Shown: positions 1 to 9,395 of the stretch, in pieces
How positions within the stretch are numbered: position 1 is the first letter of the stretch
Layout of the letters: every line of letters begins with the position of its first letter
From: Parapedobacter defluvii
GTDB lineage: Bacteria; Bacteroidota; Bacteroidia; Sphingobacteriales; Sphingobacteriaceae
Length of the DNA stretch: 64,000 nucleotides
Assembly (NCBI RefSeq): GCF_014642075.1
Contig: NZ_BMIK01000012.1
Location: 62,001 to 126,000 of the forward strand
Direction of reading: 5' to 3'
Position numbers and translations under genes: made by a program
The notes under the pieces: model-generated
What the model was told of the DNA's origin: nothing
Seen by the model: only the letters and a program-made list of their open reading frames with translations
The model's database searches: none

Positions 1-32
1 TCCGGCAGCGACTTTTTGTAAACCAATAGACC

Positions 33-1661
33 ATGGATACGATCAATCATAAAAAGGAAATCTGGCTGGTAGCAAGCGGTGATTTGCGGCTGGCCGCGAA
101 TCAGTTGTGCTGGAAAGCACAGGAGACAATGGAACAACAGTTAACCGCGGCCGTAGAGCGGCAGGGGTGGCGGTTAAGGCGGGCACATGCTTACGATTCC
201 ACGAAACAGCACGGGTTTATCGATTCCCAGCGGATGGGCATTGAAGTATTTAAAAACATTCCACCGGATGCACCGCTGATTGCTGCCGAAAGCGTGTGGC
301 AGTATACACACCATGTACTGGCGGGGCTCACCACACACCGTGGCCCCATCCTCACGGTAGCCAATTGGAGCGGGCAGTGGCCCGGTCTGGTGGGTATGCT
401 CAACCTCAACGGCTCGCTTACCAAAGCCAATGTGGCGTACAGTACGCTTTGGAGCGCGGATTTTACGGACGGTTTTTTCAACAACGGCCTCGCTGAATGG
501 TTGGAGAAAGGCTTTGTTAAGCACGATCTCCGCCATGTGACACCTTTTGATCTGGTAAAAATCCCGACCGCTGATGACGATACCGGGAGATCCTTTGCAC
601 GCAGGCTTCGCCAGGCAAAGGCAATCATGGGCGTCTTTGACGAAGGCTGCATGGGCATGTACAACGCCATTGTTCCCGATGAGCTGCTCCATGCTACCGG
701 CATCTTCAAGGAGCGGCTCAGCCAGTCGGCTTTGTATGCGCGGATGCGTACCGTCAGTGAGGCCGAAGCCGAAGCTGTGCTGCAATGGCTGGTCGATAGG
801 GGAATGACATTCAAGTGGGGCGAAGACGAAGAAACCGAACTCACCCGGAACCAGACCCTCGAACAGTGCAAAATGTACATCGCTGCGGTGCGTATTGCGG
901 CGGAGTTCGGGTGCGATACCATCGGCATCCAATATCAGCAAGGGCTGAAGGATTTGACGGTGGCCAGTGATCTCGTTGAAGGATTGCTCAATAACCGGGA
1001 GCGGCCGCCCGTCTATTTGGAAACCGGGCAGGAACTTTTTGCCGGGGAGGCAATTCCGCATTTCAATGAGGTAGATGAATGTGCGGGCATCGACGCGCTG
1101 GTGACGTACCGGCTGTGGAAAGAACTGGGTATGGACGGTGAAAATACGCTGCACGATATCCGTTGGGGCGAACACTATACCGATGGTGACCTGGACGATT
1201 TTGTATGGGTATTCCTCATCTCCGGTGCGGTGCCCGCGGCCCATTTTGAAGGTGGTTATGCCACGGCAAGCAGTTGGCGTCAGTCGCCGATGTATTTTCG
1301 GTTGGGGGGAGGCACCCTGCGGGGTGTAAGCAAACCCGGACCGATTGTTTGGAGCCGTATCTATGTAAAAAAGGGGCGGCTGCAGGCTGATCTCGGCGTC
1401 GGGCGGGCAGTAAGTCTGCCCGAAGTGGAAACGCAGCGGCGGTGGCAGCTAACCTCACCCGAATGGCCCATCATGCATGCAGTGCTTCATGGAGTCAATC
1501 GCGATCAGCTCATGGCCCGCCATGCCGCTAACCACATCCACGTGGTTTATGCTGCCAACGAGGAAGCTGCGCTCCGGGCATGCCGTATCAAGGCTGCGGC
1601 ACTGGATGAGCTGGGTATTGAAGTACATTTCTGTGGTGACGTAACTAGTTCGGACAAATGA
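33..1661 (+). CDS. L-fucose/D-arabinose isomerase-fold protein
   Basis: A 542-residue soluble protein that reads like the L-fucose/L-arabinose isomerase superfamily, somewhat shorter than E. coli FucI (about 590 residues). The family interconverts an aldose and a ketose with a metal bound by acidic residues; the acidic stretch around residues 335-355 ([16 protein letters not shown]) is a plausible metal region. No signal peptide, so cytoplasmic. The stop overlaps the start of the downstream ribulokinase by 4 nt (ATGA), implying translational coupling and a shared sugar. Since the partner is AraB-like but this is not an AraA, D-arabinose, L-fucose or a related sugar is a reasonable guess for the substrate (inference). 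The 5' end lies close to the window edge, so the promoter is not visible. Confidence 0.8.
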   Translation: MDTINHKKEIWLVASGDLRLAANQLCWKAQETMEQQLTAAVERQGWRLRRAHAYDSTKQHGFIDSQRMGIEVFKNIPPDAPLIAAESVWQYTHHVLAGLTTHRGPILTVANWSGQWPGLVGMLNLNGSLTKANVAYSTLWSADFTDGFFNNGLAEWLEKGFVKHDLRHVTPFDLVKIPTADDDTGRSFARRLRQAKAIMGVFDEGCMGMYNAIVPDELLHATGIFKERLSQSALYARMRTVSEAEAEAVLQWLVDRGMTFKWGEDEETELTRNQTLEQCKMYIAAVRIAAEFGCDTIGIQYQQGLKDLTVASDLVEGLLNNRERPPVYLETGQELFAGEAIPHFNEVDECAGIDALVTYRLWKELGMDGENTLHDIRWGEHYTDGDLDDFVWVFLISGAVPAAHFEGGYATASSWRQSPMYFRLGGGTLRGVSKPGPIVWSRIYVKKGRLQADLGVGRAVSLPEVETQRRWQLTSPEWPIMHAVLHGVNRDQLMARHAANHIHVVYAANEEAALRACRIKAAALDELGIEVHFCGDVTSSDK

Positions 1662-3325
1662 GCAAAGCGGGCGAAAATTGGGTAATCGGACTGGATTTCG
1701 GGACGGACTCCGTACGGGCGTTGCTGGTAGATGCCGCCACCGGCGAAGAACGGAAAAGTGCTGTGCGGATCTATCCGCGTTGGAACGACGGCCGTTATTG
1801 CGATAGCTTGCGGTCGCAGTTCCGCCAGCACCCGTTGGACTATATCGAGGCGATGGAAGCCGTTATCCGGGAAGTGCTTTCCGGTATTCCGGATGAGGTG
1901 GTAAACCGTATCCGGGGTTTGTCGGTAGACACGACCGGCTCTACGCCCGTTGCGGTGGATCGCCAGGGTACGCCGCTTGCACTGCATCCCGAATTTGCAG
2001 AAAATCCCAACGCCATGTTCGTACTTTGGAAAGACCACACAGCCATTGCAGAAGCGGAAGAGATCAACCAACTTGCCCACCGGTGGGAAACCGATTATAC
2101 GATGTACTCCGGGGGCAGCTATTCCGCAGAGTGGTTCTGGGCCAAGATGCTGCATATCTTTCGTACAGATCCCCAAGTGGCTCAATACACCTATTCCTGG
2201 ATGGAACATTGCGATTGGATTCCGCACTTGCTCTGTGGCCATGGCGACGTACAGGTCCTGAAGCGTAGCCGCTGTGCGGCAGGCCACAAAGCGATGTGGC
2301 ATGAAACATTCGGAGGACTTCCTTCAGCAGCTTTCCTGACCACGTTGGATCCCCGCCTCAAAGATATCCGTAACCATCTGTACCGGCAGACATACACATC
2401 CGATACAGCCGTAGGCACGATATCGTCCGAGTGGGCCCAGCGTACGGGTTTGCCGTCAAACGTCATCATTGGCGTGGGGGCAATCGACGCGCACATGGGG
2501 GCTGTGGGTGCTGCCATCCGGCCCTATTCGTTGGTGAAGGTTGTCGGCACATCCACCTGCGACATGCTGGTGGCGCCGGTAAGTAAGCACGGCGACCCGT
2601 TGGTAAGCGGAATCTGTGGACAGGTTGACGGTTCCATCGTGCCTGGAATGCTGGGGTTTGAAGCCGGGCAATCCGCTTTTGGCGATCTCTATCAATGGTT
2701 TGCCCGGTTGGTAGCCTTTCCGGTTACCACCTTACTCAGCGACACCGTAAGCCAGCAGGAACAACATACGCTCATCAGCCGTATTCTGACTGCTTTGAAC
2801 CGGGAAGCGGCGGCCCTCCCGGTAACCGATACGGATGAAGTAGCGCTGGATTGGGTCAACGGTCGACGGACGCCGGATGTCAATCCGGCATTGAACGGCT
2901 GGCTGACGGGCATTACCCTGGGTACCGATGCGCCGCGTTTGTTCAAAGCGCTGGTGGAAGCCACAGCGTTCGGCTCGAAAGCCATTGTCGATCGGTTTGA
3001 GGCGGAAAGCATACCCGTACAGGAAATCATTGCCACGGGGGGCATTGCCAAAAAATCAACTTATGTGATGCAGGTATTGGCAGATGTACTCGGCAGACCC
3101 ATTAAAACCGTAAAAACCGAACAATCCTGCGCCCTCGGGGCCGCTATGTATGCGACCGTGGCGGCTGGTATCCATCCCACCATCGCCGCCGCCCAGGAGG
3201 CCATGTCATCGGGATTTGAGCAGGAGTACCAGCCAAATCCCGACCGGGCGCAGGTGTATGCGGCGTTGTATCGACGTTATCAAAGGCTGGGAAGCTTTCA
3301 GGAAAAGTTAACATCCTACAGTTAG
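1658..3325 (+). CDS. araB: Ribulokinase (FGGY family)
   Basis: FGGY-family sugar kinase of 555 residues, normal for AraB. The N-terminal ATP-site strand reads [17 protein letters not shown], and the ribulokinase hallmark [14 protein letters not shown] follows near residues 50-65. [12 protein letters not shown] strand and a C-terminal GGIAKKS segment complete the two-lobe fold. It phosphorylates 2-ketopentoses such as L- or D-ribulose with ATP in the cytosol. It is translationally coupled to the isomerase-fold gene upstream (4-nt overlap). Its last codons overlap the activator-like element that drives the symporter gene downstream. The symbol reflects family resemblance; the true substrate may differ because the neighbouring isomerase is FucI-like rather than AraA. 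Confidence 0.85.
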   Translation: MSKAGENWVIGLDFGTDSVRALLVDAATGEERKSAVRIYPRWNDGRYCDSLRSQFRQHPLDYIEAMEAVIREVLSGIPDEVVNRIRGLSVDTTGSTPVAVDRQGTPLALHPEFAENPNAMFVLWKDHTAIAEAEEINQLAHRWETDYTMYSGGSYSAEWFWAKMLHIFRTDPQVAQYTYSWMEHCDWIPHLLCGHGDVQVLKRSRCAAGHKAMWHETFGGLPSAAFLTTLDPRLKDIRNHLYRQTYTSDTAVGTISSEWAQRTGLPSNVIIGVGAIDAHMGAVGAAIRPYSLVKVVGTSTCDMLVAPVSKHGDPLVSGICGQVDGSIVPGMLGFEAGQSAFGDLYQWFARLVAFPVTTLLSDTVSQQEQHTLISRILTALNREAAALPVTDTDEVALDWVNGRRTPDVNPALNGWLTGITLGTDAPRLFKALVEATAFGSKAIVDRFEAESIPVQEIIATGGIAKKSTYVMQVLADVLGRPIKTVKTEQSCALGAAMYATVAAGIHPTIAAAQEAMSSGFEQEYQPNPDRAQVYAALYRRYQRLGSFQEKLTSYS

Positions 3326-3371
3326 CCGCAAAAATAGTAGAATGAATTATATGCCCGAGCAAGTATATTTG
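3313..3371 (+). promoter_or_regulatory. Promoter with conserved upstream element, site A
   Basis: ATCCTACAGT begins at 3313, inside the end of the kinase gene. The -7 box TATATTTG is at 3364-3371. The distance from the first A of the element to the last G of the box is 59 nt, identical to the sites at 7878, 19333 and 26042. A second TAGA core sits 21 nt after the first TACA core. The box ends only 5 nt before the symporter ATG, so the mRNA is probably leaderless or nearly so. Confidence 0.7.
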
Positions 3372-3376
3372 TTTCC

Positions 3377-4936
3377 ATGAAGAACCTTCCCCTTATTGAC
3401 ATTGCCGTAATTATTGCTTATCTGGTAGCCATGGTGCTCGTTGGCGTGTGGTTTTCCCGGAAAAACAAAAGTGCCGATCAATTTACCAAAGCCTCGGGAA
3501 TGATTCCCGGATGGGCAATCGGCCTCTCCATCTATGCTACCTTCCTGAGCAGCAATACGTTTTTGGGCGTGCCGGGCAAAGCATTCGGTGGCAATTGGAA
3601 TGCGTTTGTATTCAGCATTTCCATGCCGCTGGCTGCGTGGGTAGCGGTAAAATATTTTGTGCCCTTCTATCGGGCTACGGGTGAAGTTTCGGCATATACG
3701 AATCTGGAAAAGCGCTTCGGCCCCTGGGCACGGAGTTATGCAGTGGTCTGTTTCCTGCTGACACAGCTCGCCCGGATGGGGTCGATTTTTTTCGGGATCG
3801 CTCTCAGTCTCCAGGCACTCACAGGGTATTCCATGGAAATGATTATGCTGATCACGGGGATTTGCATCATTATTTACACCGTGATGGGAGGAATTGAAGC
3901 CGTCATCTGGACGGAAGTGGTGCAGGGAGTCATCAAAACACTGGGTGCGGTCCTGATTGTTTACCTAGTGGTTATCAATATGCCCGGAGGTATTTCCAAG
4001 ATTGTCGAAATCGGTCAGGCCGACCATAAATTCAGCCTAGGAACCCTGGCATTGGATTTCACCTCCTCTTCATTTTGGGTCATCCTGCTGTATGGATTCT
4101 TCATCAACCTCAATAACTTCGGCATGGATCAGAATTACGTACAGCGTTATCATACGGCAACATCTGCCAAAGAAGCAGGTAAATCGGTTTGGCTTTGTGT
4201 ATGGATATATGTGCCTGCTTCGCTTTTGTTTTTTATCATCGGCGCCTGTTTGTATGCTTACTATCAGGTAAATCCGGATCTGATCGAACCCGTCAAACTA
4301 CAGGCGGCGGCGGAGCGGCTGGCTGCTTCGGCCTCCCAGATCGAGATTGCGGATCTCGCCGCCACACTGAAGCCCGAAGATTATGGCGACAAGGTGATGC
4401 CGCATTTCATGGTTACCCAAATACCCGTAGGGTTGGTGGGGCTGATTGTTTCGGCCATCCTATCGGCCGCGATGAGTACCATCAGCTCGGGGATGAATGC
4501 GTCGGCCACCGTGTTTTCAGAAGATATTTACAAGCGCTATATCAATCCAAAGCTCGGAAGTCAAGGCCAGCTACGCCTGCTATACATTGCCACCGCCGTG
4601 TTTGGTTTGATGGGCATGGTGACCGGCGTGGCCATGATTGGCATCAGCAGTGTATTGGATGTATGGTGGCAGCTTTCCGGCATCTTTGCCGGAGGTATGC
4701 TCGGTTTATTTCTATTGGGGATTATCAGCAAAAAAGCGGGTAACAACGATGCGATCATCGCGGTGATCGCAGGTGTTTTAGCCATTCTATGGATGACCTT
4801 CTCGTACCTGCTGCCCGAACAGTATGGCTATTTAAAATATCCGCTACATGCGAATATGATTATTGTAGTCGGAACATTGGTGATTTCACTGGTGGGAACA
4901 GGGCTGGCTGCCGTGCGTCGGCAGCCAACCGGGTAA
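3377..4936 (+). CDS. Sodium:solute symporter (SSF/SGLT family)
   Basis: A 519-residue polytopic membrane protein with about 13-14 hydrophobic helices, of the solute:sodium symporter family. The N-terminus (LIDIAVIIAYLVAMVLVGVWFS) and the stretch FLSSNTFLGVPGKAFGGNWN are typical of sugar-transporting SSF members, and VSAILSAAMSTISSGMNASA is the conserved helix-8 sodium-site region. It should import a monosaccharide with Na+ across the inner membrane, supplying the isomerase and kinase just upstream. It has its own promoter carrying the shared upstream element seen across this window. A probable bidirectional terminator follows. Confidence 0.88.
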   Translation: MKNLPLIDIAVIIAYLVAMVLVGVWFSRKNKSADQFTKASGMIPGWAIGLSIYATFLSSNTFLGVPGKAFGGNWNAFVFSISMPLAAWVAVKYFVPFYRATGEVSAYTNLEKRFGPWARSYAVVCFLLTQLARMGSIFFGIALSLQALTGYSMEMIMLITGICIIIYTVMGGIEAVIWTEVVQGVIKTLGAVLIVYLVVINMPGGISKIVEIGQADHKFSLGTLALDFTSSSFWVILLYGFFINLNNFGMDQNYVQRYHTATSAKEAGKSVWLCVWIYVPASLLFFIIGACLYAYYQVNPDLIEPVKLQAAAERLAASASQIEIADLAATLKPEDYGDKVMPHFMVTQIPVGLVGLIVSAILSAAMSTISSGMNASATVFSEDIYKRYINPKLGSQGQLRLLYIATAVFGLMGMVTGVAMIGISSVLDVWWQLSGIFAGGMLGLFLLGIISKKAGNNDAIIAVIAGVLAILWMTFSYLLPEQYGYLKYPLHANMIIVVGTLVISLVGTGLAAVRRQPTG

Positions 4937-4940
4937 TGCC

Positions 4941-4970
4941 CCGGTTCTTGAAACACCGGTTTTACTTTTT
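4941..4970. terminator. Probable bidirectional terminator
   Basis: A short stem (CCGGT at 4941-4945 with ACCGG at 4955-4959, 9-nt loop) lies between two convergent genes and is followed on the plus strand by T-rich sequence. The T run also overlaps the lysine-rich end of the minus-strand gene. The stem is only 5 bp, so support is modest. Confidence 0.4.
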
Positions 4971-5831
4971 CTTTTTTGCCATTTTTTCTTTGAACTCGGT
5001 AATCCTCTTAAGGGTGCGGAGAACATTGTATCCAAACTTATCACATTCTTCTTTGGCAACCGCAAAGTTTGCCGCCTTACCGCGTGCAGCCATGTCTTCG
5101 GTTACATGGAATGCGTCCAGTATAATGGTTGGGAAGAATTGGGGGTTCGTTGACCAGATTTGCTTTCCTACCCAGTTAAACGCAGAATATCGCAGGGAGA
5201 AGACAACGATCACAATGAAACCGGCGGGCAATTGCCGTCGGCATTCCCAGTCTATCTGAATTTGTTTGTCCAGTTTTTCATAGGCAAAGCTTTCATAGTC
5301 GATGACCTGGGCATATTCTTTTTCGAATTGGATGGCAACCAGTCCAATGGTGAAGCTAGGGTCCATACTCAAATCCCCGGGCGGATAAAGAATGTCATCA
5401 GCTAGGTTAAAACGCGGAAGTTTAAACCGGAAAAGTCCATCGGGTTCCACACTCCATGTGGGGCGCACCGCTATCCTGCTTTCAATGGGCGCATCCAGGT
5501 TAAACTGAAATCCTTTCAGGCAACTGAGATCGGTGTCGTGTAGTGTACGCTCACCTACTTCCGTATCCGAGCTGCGTAAACAGGCAGCAATTGCCGCGTT
5601 AAGCCGATTATTCATTTTGCTGTCTGATTCTTCATATACCTTCCGGAATATCTGTCGAATCACTTTACTATGCGCGCTCGCCAATCCGAATTCCAGCGCG
5701 TTCAATTTAGTGGCATAGGTCTGTTTCACACGATCCGGCGCAATTTGCAGAATTTGTTGGTTGCCTAACCTACGATAAACAATGTTGTTGATTTTTCCCT
5801 TGATTTTTCCGTTTCTACCTTGTATCGCCAT
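4962..5831 (-). CDS. Conserved hypothetical protein
   Basis: A 289-residue protein without signal peptide or membrane helix. The basic, glycine-rich N-terminus (MAIQGRNGKIKGKINN) resembles a lineage-specific protein type I associate with Sphingobacteriales, of unknown function. The middle is mixed alpha/beta with several tryptophans and the end is lysine-rich (KEKMAKKKK). It converges on the symporter gene with 25 nt between stops. Around 400 AT-rich bases separate it from the divergently oriented glycosyltransferase gene. I cannot assign a function; nothing in the neighbourhood suggests that it belongs to the sugar pathway. Confidence 0.7.
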   Translation of the reverse strand: MAIQGRNGKIKGKINNIVYRRLGNQQILQIAPDRVKQTYATKLNALEFGLASAHSKVIRQIFRKVYEESDSKMNNRLNAAIAACLRSSDTEVGERTLHDTDLSCLKGFQFNLDAPIESRIAVRPTWSVEPDGLFRFKLPRFNLADDILYPPGDLSMDPSFTIGLVAIQFEKEYAQVIDYESFAYEKLDKQIQIDWECRRQLPAGFIVIVVFSLRYSAFNWVGKQIWSTNPQFFPTIILDAFHVTEDMAARGKAANFAVAKEECDKFGYNVLRTLKRITEFKEKMAKKKK

Positions 5832-6020
5832 ATTAAAAAGTTTTGGTTTTTTGTATTCAGAAGTCTATCTTTGAATGTATCAGCCAACTAAAAAGTACTA
5901 ATCCTATTACTTTATGCGAAGTGGCTACCCCGCTTGTACCAAGTCCGTACTTTCTTCACCATGAACCAATAGAACTACCATGCTGAATCTGCCATGCATC
6001 CACGTTTTTACTGAAAACCC

Positions 6021-6061
6021 TGGACTCACCCTGGACTCACTCTGGACTCAAGGTGGACTCA
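6021..6061. repeat. Four direct repeats of TGGACTCA, 11-bp period
   Basis: TGGACTCA occurs at 6021, 6032, 6043 and 6054, exactly 11 bp apart, with 3-bp variable spacers. The period equals about one helical turn, so all copies face the same side of the DNA. It may be a cluster of protein-binding sites or a slippage-generated repeat. Confidence 0.85.
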
Positions 6062-6159
6062 CTGTGAAGAAAGGGCATAACAAGTTCCCATTTGGTGTAT
6101 AATCAATATGAATTCCATATGTAGTTTATTTAGTTGGCTACCCAAATAGAATCACCCGA

Positions 6160-6191
6160 TTTGAAAAAAGCAAATATCATTGATAACTTTA
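6160..6191 (+). promoter_or_regulatory. Bacteroidota-type promoter for the glycosyltransferase gene
   Basis: A TTTG -33 box at 6160-6163 is followed after 20 nt by TAACTTTA (7 of the 8 positions fit TAnnTTTG) at 6184-6191. Transcription would start near 6198. This lies downstream of the TTG at 6134 and upstream of the ATG at 6230, so it decides the start codon. Confidence 0.6.
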
Positions 6192-6229
6192 CGCACGGTT
6201 TGCATGATCCATCGTTATTCAGTTCATCG

Positions 6230-7876
6230 ATGTTAAGTAAACGTGTTTTCTCACTGTTATGTGTCGCCGGTATCGCGGTGAATGGGATCGGTCTTTTTTC
6301 CGGTGTAATGATGATTGATGGTGCCCTTTATGCACTCATTGCAAAAAACATGGTGCTAAGCGGAAACTATGAATTTCTTACGCTCCATGGTTTCGATTGG
6401 CTGGATAAACCCCATTTTCCTTTTTGGTGTACCGCATTGAGCTACCGTATATTCGGCATCCATGATTTTGCTTATAAGCTGCCCGCATTTATTTTCTGGC
6501 TTATTGGCGCGTTGTATACGTATCTGCTTGCCCGTCGGCTGCACGGCCGGAATGTGGCACGCATTGCTGTACTGGTTTACCTCAGTGCATTGCATCTGCT
6601 GCTGTGTAATTCAGCGGTGAATGCCGAACCGTATCTGACGGGGATGATCGTTGCAGCAATCTATCATTTCTACCGTACATACCGCGAGGGCACATTCAGC
6701 CAGTTGCTGTTTGGTGCGCTGTGGGCAGCTTTGGCGGTGATGACCAAGGGCATTTTCGTGTTGATCATCGTCGGTAGTGGTTTTATTGTGTTATGGTTGG
6801 TCCGGAAAGAATGGCGGCAGTTTCTCAACTACCGGTGGTACGCGGCCGTTGCGTTGGTGCTTGTCTTCATCCTGCCGGAACTGTATTGCCTGTACCGTCA
6901 GTTTGACGCCAGACCGGCGGTAGAAGTGTTCGGCCAGACCCATGTCTCGGGTATCCGCTTCTTTTTTTGGGATAGCCAATTCGGCCGATTTTTTAATTCG
7001 GGACCAATAACCGGTCACGGCGATCCCTTTTTTTACCTGCATACCCTATTGTGGGCTTTCCTTCCGTGGTCGCCACTGCTTCTGTTTGCCGTCTACTTTT
7101 CTTTTGGTAAAAGAAGGGTGGCAATGGGGCATCCGCTGTTGTGGGGAAGTTTCCTGATTACTTTTTTGCTTTTTTCTGCATCGCAGTTTCAGCTGCCGCA
7201 TTATCTCAATGCACTCTTTCCGTTGGTAAGTATCTGGACCGCCCAGCTTCTGGGGAATATGGGAAGATTACCTGCGAACGGCACCATGCACCGCATACAA
7301 TGGTATTCGGGCATGGTAATCGTTATTCTGCTTTGTGCGTTGATCGTCCTGTTTCATGGTAGCGGTTGGTGGGTATTCGGAATCATCACCGTAGGAGTGG
7401 GCTTAGCGGTATTGGTCCTTACCCGGCGCGTTTCACCAAGCAATACCTTTTTGGTGAGCTATGCCATAGGGTTGTTGATCGGGATCTTTTATGGAGGGTA
7501 TCTATATCCGGGGCTGCTCACCTATCAGGGGGGCGACCGGATGGCCCGGTTCATCAATGCGCATATCGCGGAAGAGCATTACCCGGACCGCCTATATGTG
7601 CTGGATCTCGAAATAGAAAATTTTATGCTCGGTTTCCGGTGCGAGGTACCGCTGCAAGCGATCCGCTCCGAAAAACAGTGGGATGCGATAAACGATGGTA
7701 GCTTGCTGGCCATACGCCCAGAGGCATTGGGAGAGATTCCCGATCGCTTTGAGGTGGAGCCGGTGGCTTCCTTTGGAGCCTACCGCATTAGCCGGTTGAC
7801 GTCGAAATTCTTTTACTACCGGACTCGCGACGCACAACTGGGTGAATTCCGTCTGGTCCGGTTGAAAAAGCGCTAA
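6230..7876 (+). CDS. ArnT/PMT-type membrane glycosyltransferase (GT39/GT83-like)
   Basis: A polytopic inner-membrane protein of 548 residues with about a dozen hydrophobic helices in the first two thirds, followed by a soluble C-terminal part. The first periplasmic loop carries the catalytic-type acidic motif of the family (MIDGALYALIAKNM) and WLDKPHFPFW, matching the DExxY/KPP-like pattern of undecaprenyl-phosphate sugar transferases such as ArnT. It would transfer a sugar from a lipid carrier to lipid A or another acceptor on the periplasmic face. An open frame extends upstream to a TTG at 6134, but the promoter lies between that TTG and this ATG, so I chose 6230. No operon partner is evident. 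Confidence 0.8.
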   Translation: MLSKRVFSLLCVAGIAVNGIGLFSGVMMIDGALYALIAKNMVLSGNYEFLTLHGFDWLDKPHFPFWCTALSYRIFGIHDFAYKLPAFIFWLIGALYTYLLARRLHGRNVARIAVLVYLSALHLLLCNSAVNAEPYLTGMIVAAIYHFYRTYREGTFSQLLFGALWAALAVMTKGIFVLIIVGSGFIVLWLVRKEWRQFLNYRWYAAVALVLVFILPELYCLYRQFDARPAVEVFGQTHVSGIRFFFWDSQFGRFFNSGPITGHGDPFFYLHTLLWAFLPWSPLLLFAVYFSFGKRRVAMGHPLLWGSFLITFLLFSASQFQLPHYLNALFPLVSIWTAQLLGNMGRLPANGTMHRIQWYSGMVIVILLCALIVLFHGSGWWVFGIITVGVGLAVLVLTRRVSPSNTFLVSYAIGLLIGIFYGGYLYPGLLTYQGGDRMARFINAHIAEEHYPDRLYVLDLEIENFMLGFRCEVPLQAIRSEKQWDAINDGSLLAIRPEALGEIPDRFEVEPVASFGAYRISRLTSKFFYYRTRDAQLGEFRLVRLKKR

Positions 7877-7877
7877 C

Positions 7878-7936
7878 ATCCTATAATACCCAGCCAATTT
7901 GATACAGAAGCGGCAAGATTTAATGGGATACCTTTG
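7878..7936 (+). promoter_or_regulatory. Promoter with conserved upstream element, site B
   Basis: ATCCTATAAT starts at 7878, 2 nt after the preceding stop. The -7 box TACCTTTG is at 7929-7936, again 59 nt from element start to box end. The proximal copy (GATACAG, then GGCAA) is the clearest second repeat among the group. A TTG start at 7934 would lie inside the -7 box and is therefore excluded. Confidence 0.7.
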
Positions 7937-7996
7937 ACTGTATCAAGGATAAATTTCGGGGTTACCTTCGTAATCAAATGGACAAAAGATCGAAAA

Positions 7997-9286
7997 ATGG
8001 TTAAGTTTATCGTAGGTTGTTTTATTTCAGCCTTTACATGCGTTTATCTACAGGCTTGGGGGCAGGAACTTCCGGATTCGGTACCCCGGCGTATCATTTT
8101 AAATGTGACCGAAAATATGGCTTCTTCGGTTGCAATAAATTGGCAAACCTCCAGTCAGGTCCGGGAAAGTTTTGCAGAAATTGCCTTAGCCGATGCGGAT
8201 CCCCGTTTCGTAGACAAGGCAGTCAGGAAAAAAGCGGAAACCGAATTTGTGCGTCTGGGAGATACCGTTTCGTCCAGTTATCATTCGCTGGTTTTCGATG
8301 ACCTGACGCCCAACACAAAATATGCCTATCGTGTCGGCCAGGGGAATAGCTGGAGTGAATGGTTTCATTTCGTTACGGCCAGTGATAAGGAGACTGATTC
8401 GTTTCAATTTATCTATTTCGGAGATGTACAGGTAAATATCCGGTCGCTGTGGTCGCGTGTCATCCGGGAAGCTTTTGCGAAAGCTCCCAATGCCAGGCTC
8501 CAGCTTTACGCCGGTGATATCATCAACCGGGCAAACCGGGATGAGGAGTGGGCCGACTGGTTCGAAGCAGGCGGATTTATACACAGCATGATACCGGGGC
8601 TTCCTTCACCGGGTAATCATGACCACTTTAACCTACCGAATGGAGAGAGAGCCGCTTCTGTTCTTTGGAGACCGCAGTTTAACCTGCCGTTAAATGGCCC
8701 TGAAGGATTGGAAGAAACCTGTTATTTTGTCGATGTGCAAGGGGTAAGGTTTATTTCGCTTAACTCTGACCAGGCGGAAGAATCGGATCATTACCTGGAA
8801 GCCCAGCGCATATGGCTGGAACGTTTGTTACAGCATAACCCCAACACCTGGACGGTAGTTACCTTCCATCATCCGATTTATTCGCCTAAGGGAACACGGG
8901 ATAACAAGCGGATGCGGGAGACTTTCAAGCCGCTTTTTGATCGATACCACGTAGATTTGGTGCTACAGGGGCACGATCATACCTATGCACGGGGGATGAG
9001 CAAAATCCCGATGGAGGGTAAGGGCAAGGCGTCGGGGACGATGTATGTGGTCTCAGTGAGCGGACCCAAGATGACCGGTAGCCACGTGGAGAAGAAATCC
9101 TGGATGGATCGGTCGGCCATCTATACCCAATTGTTTCAAATCGTCGATGTATCTTCCCAAAAGCTTTCGTTTAAAGCGTACCTTGCAACCGGAGAGCTTT
9201 ATGACGCATTCGATTTGATCAAGCAGGAAGGAAACATAAATAAATTGGTTGAACAGATACCGGCGGGTGTGCCGGAACGCCAGTAA
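7997..9286 (+). CDS. Purple-acid-phosphatase-like metallophosphoesterase, secreted
   Basis: A 429-residue exported protein. A signal peptide (KFIVGCFISAFTCVYLQAWGQ) is followed by a fibronectin-like N-terminal domain (about residues 30-120) and a calcineurin-type metallophosphatase domain. The metal and active-site motifs are visible in order: FGDVQ, AGDIINR, GNHDHF, FHHPIYS and QGHDHTYAR. Such enzymes hydrolyse phosphomonoesters or phosphodiesters in the periplasm. The ATG at 7997 was chosen because the upstream in-frame TTG falls within the promoter. The gene shares the upstream regulatory element with sugar-related genes in this window, so it probably removes phosphate from an imported glycan or a by-product (inference). 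A second, more elaborate relative lies at 27602. Confidence 0.85.
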   Translation: MVKFIVGCFISAFTCVYLQAWGQELPDSVPRRIILNVTENMASSVAINWQTSSQVRESFAEIALADADPRFVDKAVRKKAETEFVRLGDTVSSSYHSLVFDDLTPNTKYAYRVGQGNSWSEWFHFVTASDKETDSFQFIYFGDVQVNIRSLWSRVIREAFAKAPNARLQLYAGDIINRANRDEEWADWFEAGGFIHSMIPGLPSPGNHDHFNLPNGERAASVLWRPQFNLPLNGPEGLEETCYFVDVQGVRFISLNSDQAEESDHYLEAQRIWLERLLQHNPNTWTVVTFHHPIYSPKGTRDNKRMRETFKPLFDRYHVDLVLQGHDHTYARGMSKIPMEGKGKASGTMYVVSVSGPKMTGSHVEKKSWMDRSAIYTQLFQIVDVSSQKLSFKAYLATGELYDAFDLIKQEGNINKLVEQIPAGVPERQ

Positions 9287-9395
9287 TAATTGATAATGAA
9301 CCGTTCCTGTTTAAAATTTCATTTTTATCACACAAGGAATGTAAATTTTAAATAGGATAAGCTCCATCTGACCGATGGAATAAAATTATTTACAG

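Larger units (their letters stand above)
5832..6229. other. Intergenic region between divergent genes
   Basis: About 400 bases without a convincing gene. It holds the upstream region of the minus-strand hypothetical gene, a fourfold 11-bp direct repeat (6021-6061) and the promoter for the glycosyltransferase gene (6160-6191). It is more AT-rich by eye than the flanking genes. Confidence 0.6.

Noticed and set aside
174-1244. 356-codon open frame on the minus strand
   Set aside because: It lies wholly inside the isomerase-like gene, which has clear family features; the antisense product has none and begins with proline/cysteine-rich sequence typical of shadows.
6021-6061. CRISPR-like direct repeats
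   Set aside because: 8-bp repeats with 3-bp gaps are far too short for a CRISPR array.
6134-6229. TTG start giving a 32-residue longer glycosyltransferase
   Set aside because: The predicted promoter (6160-6191) lies between this TTG and the ATG at 6230, so the TTG would not be transcribed from it.
7934-7996. TTG start for the metallophosphatase at 7934
   Set aside because: It falls inside the -7 box; the ATG at 7997 begins a good signal peptide.
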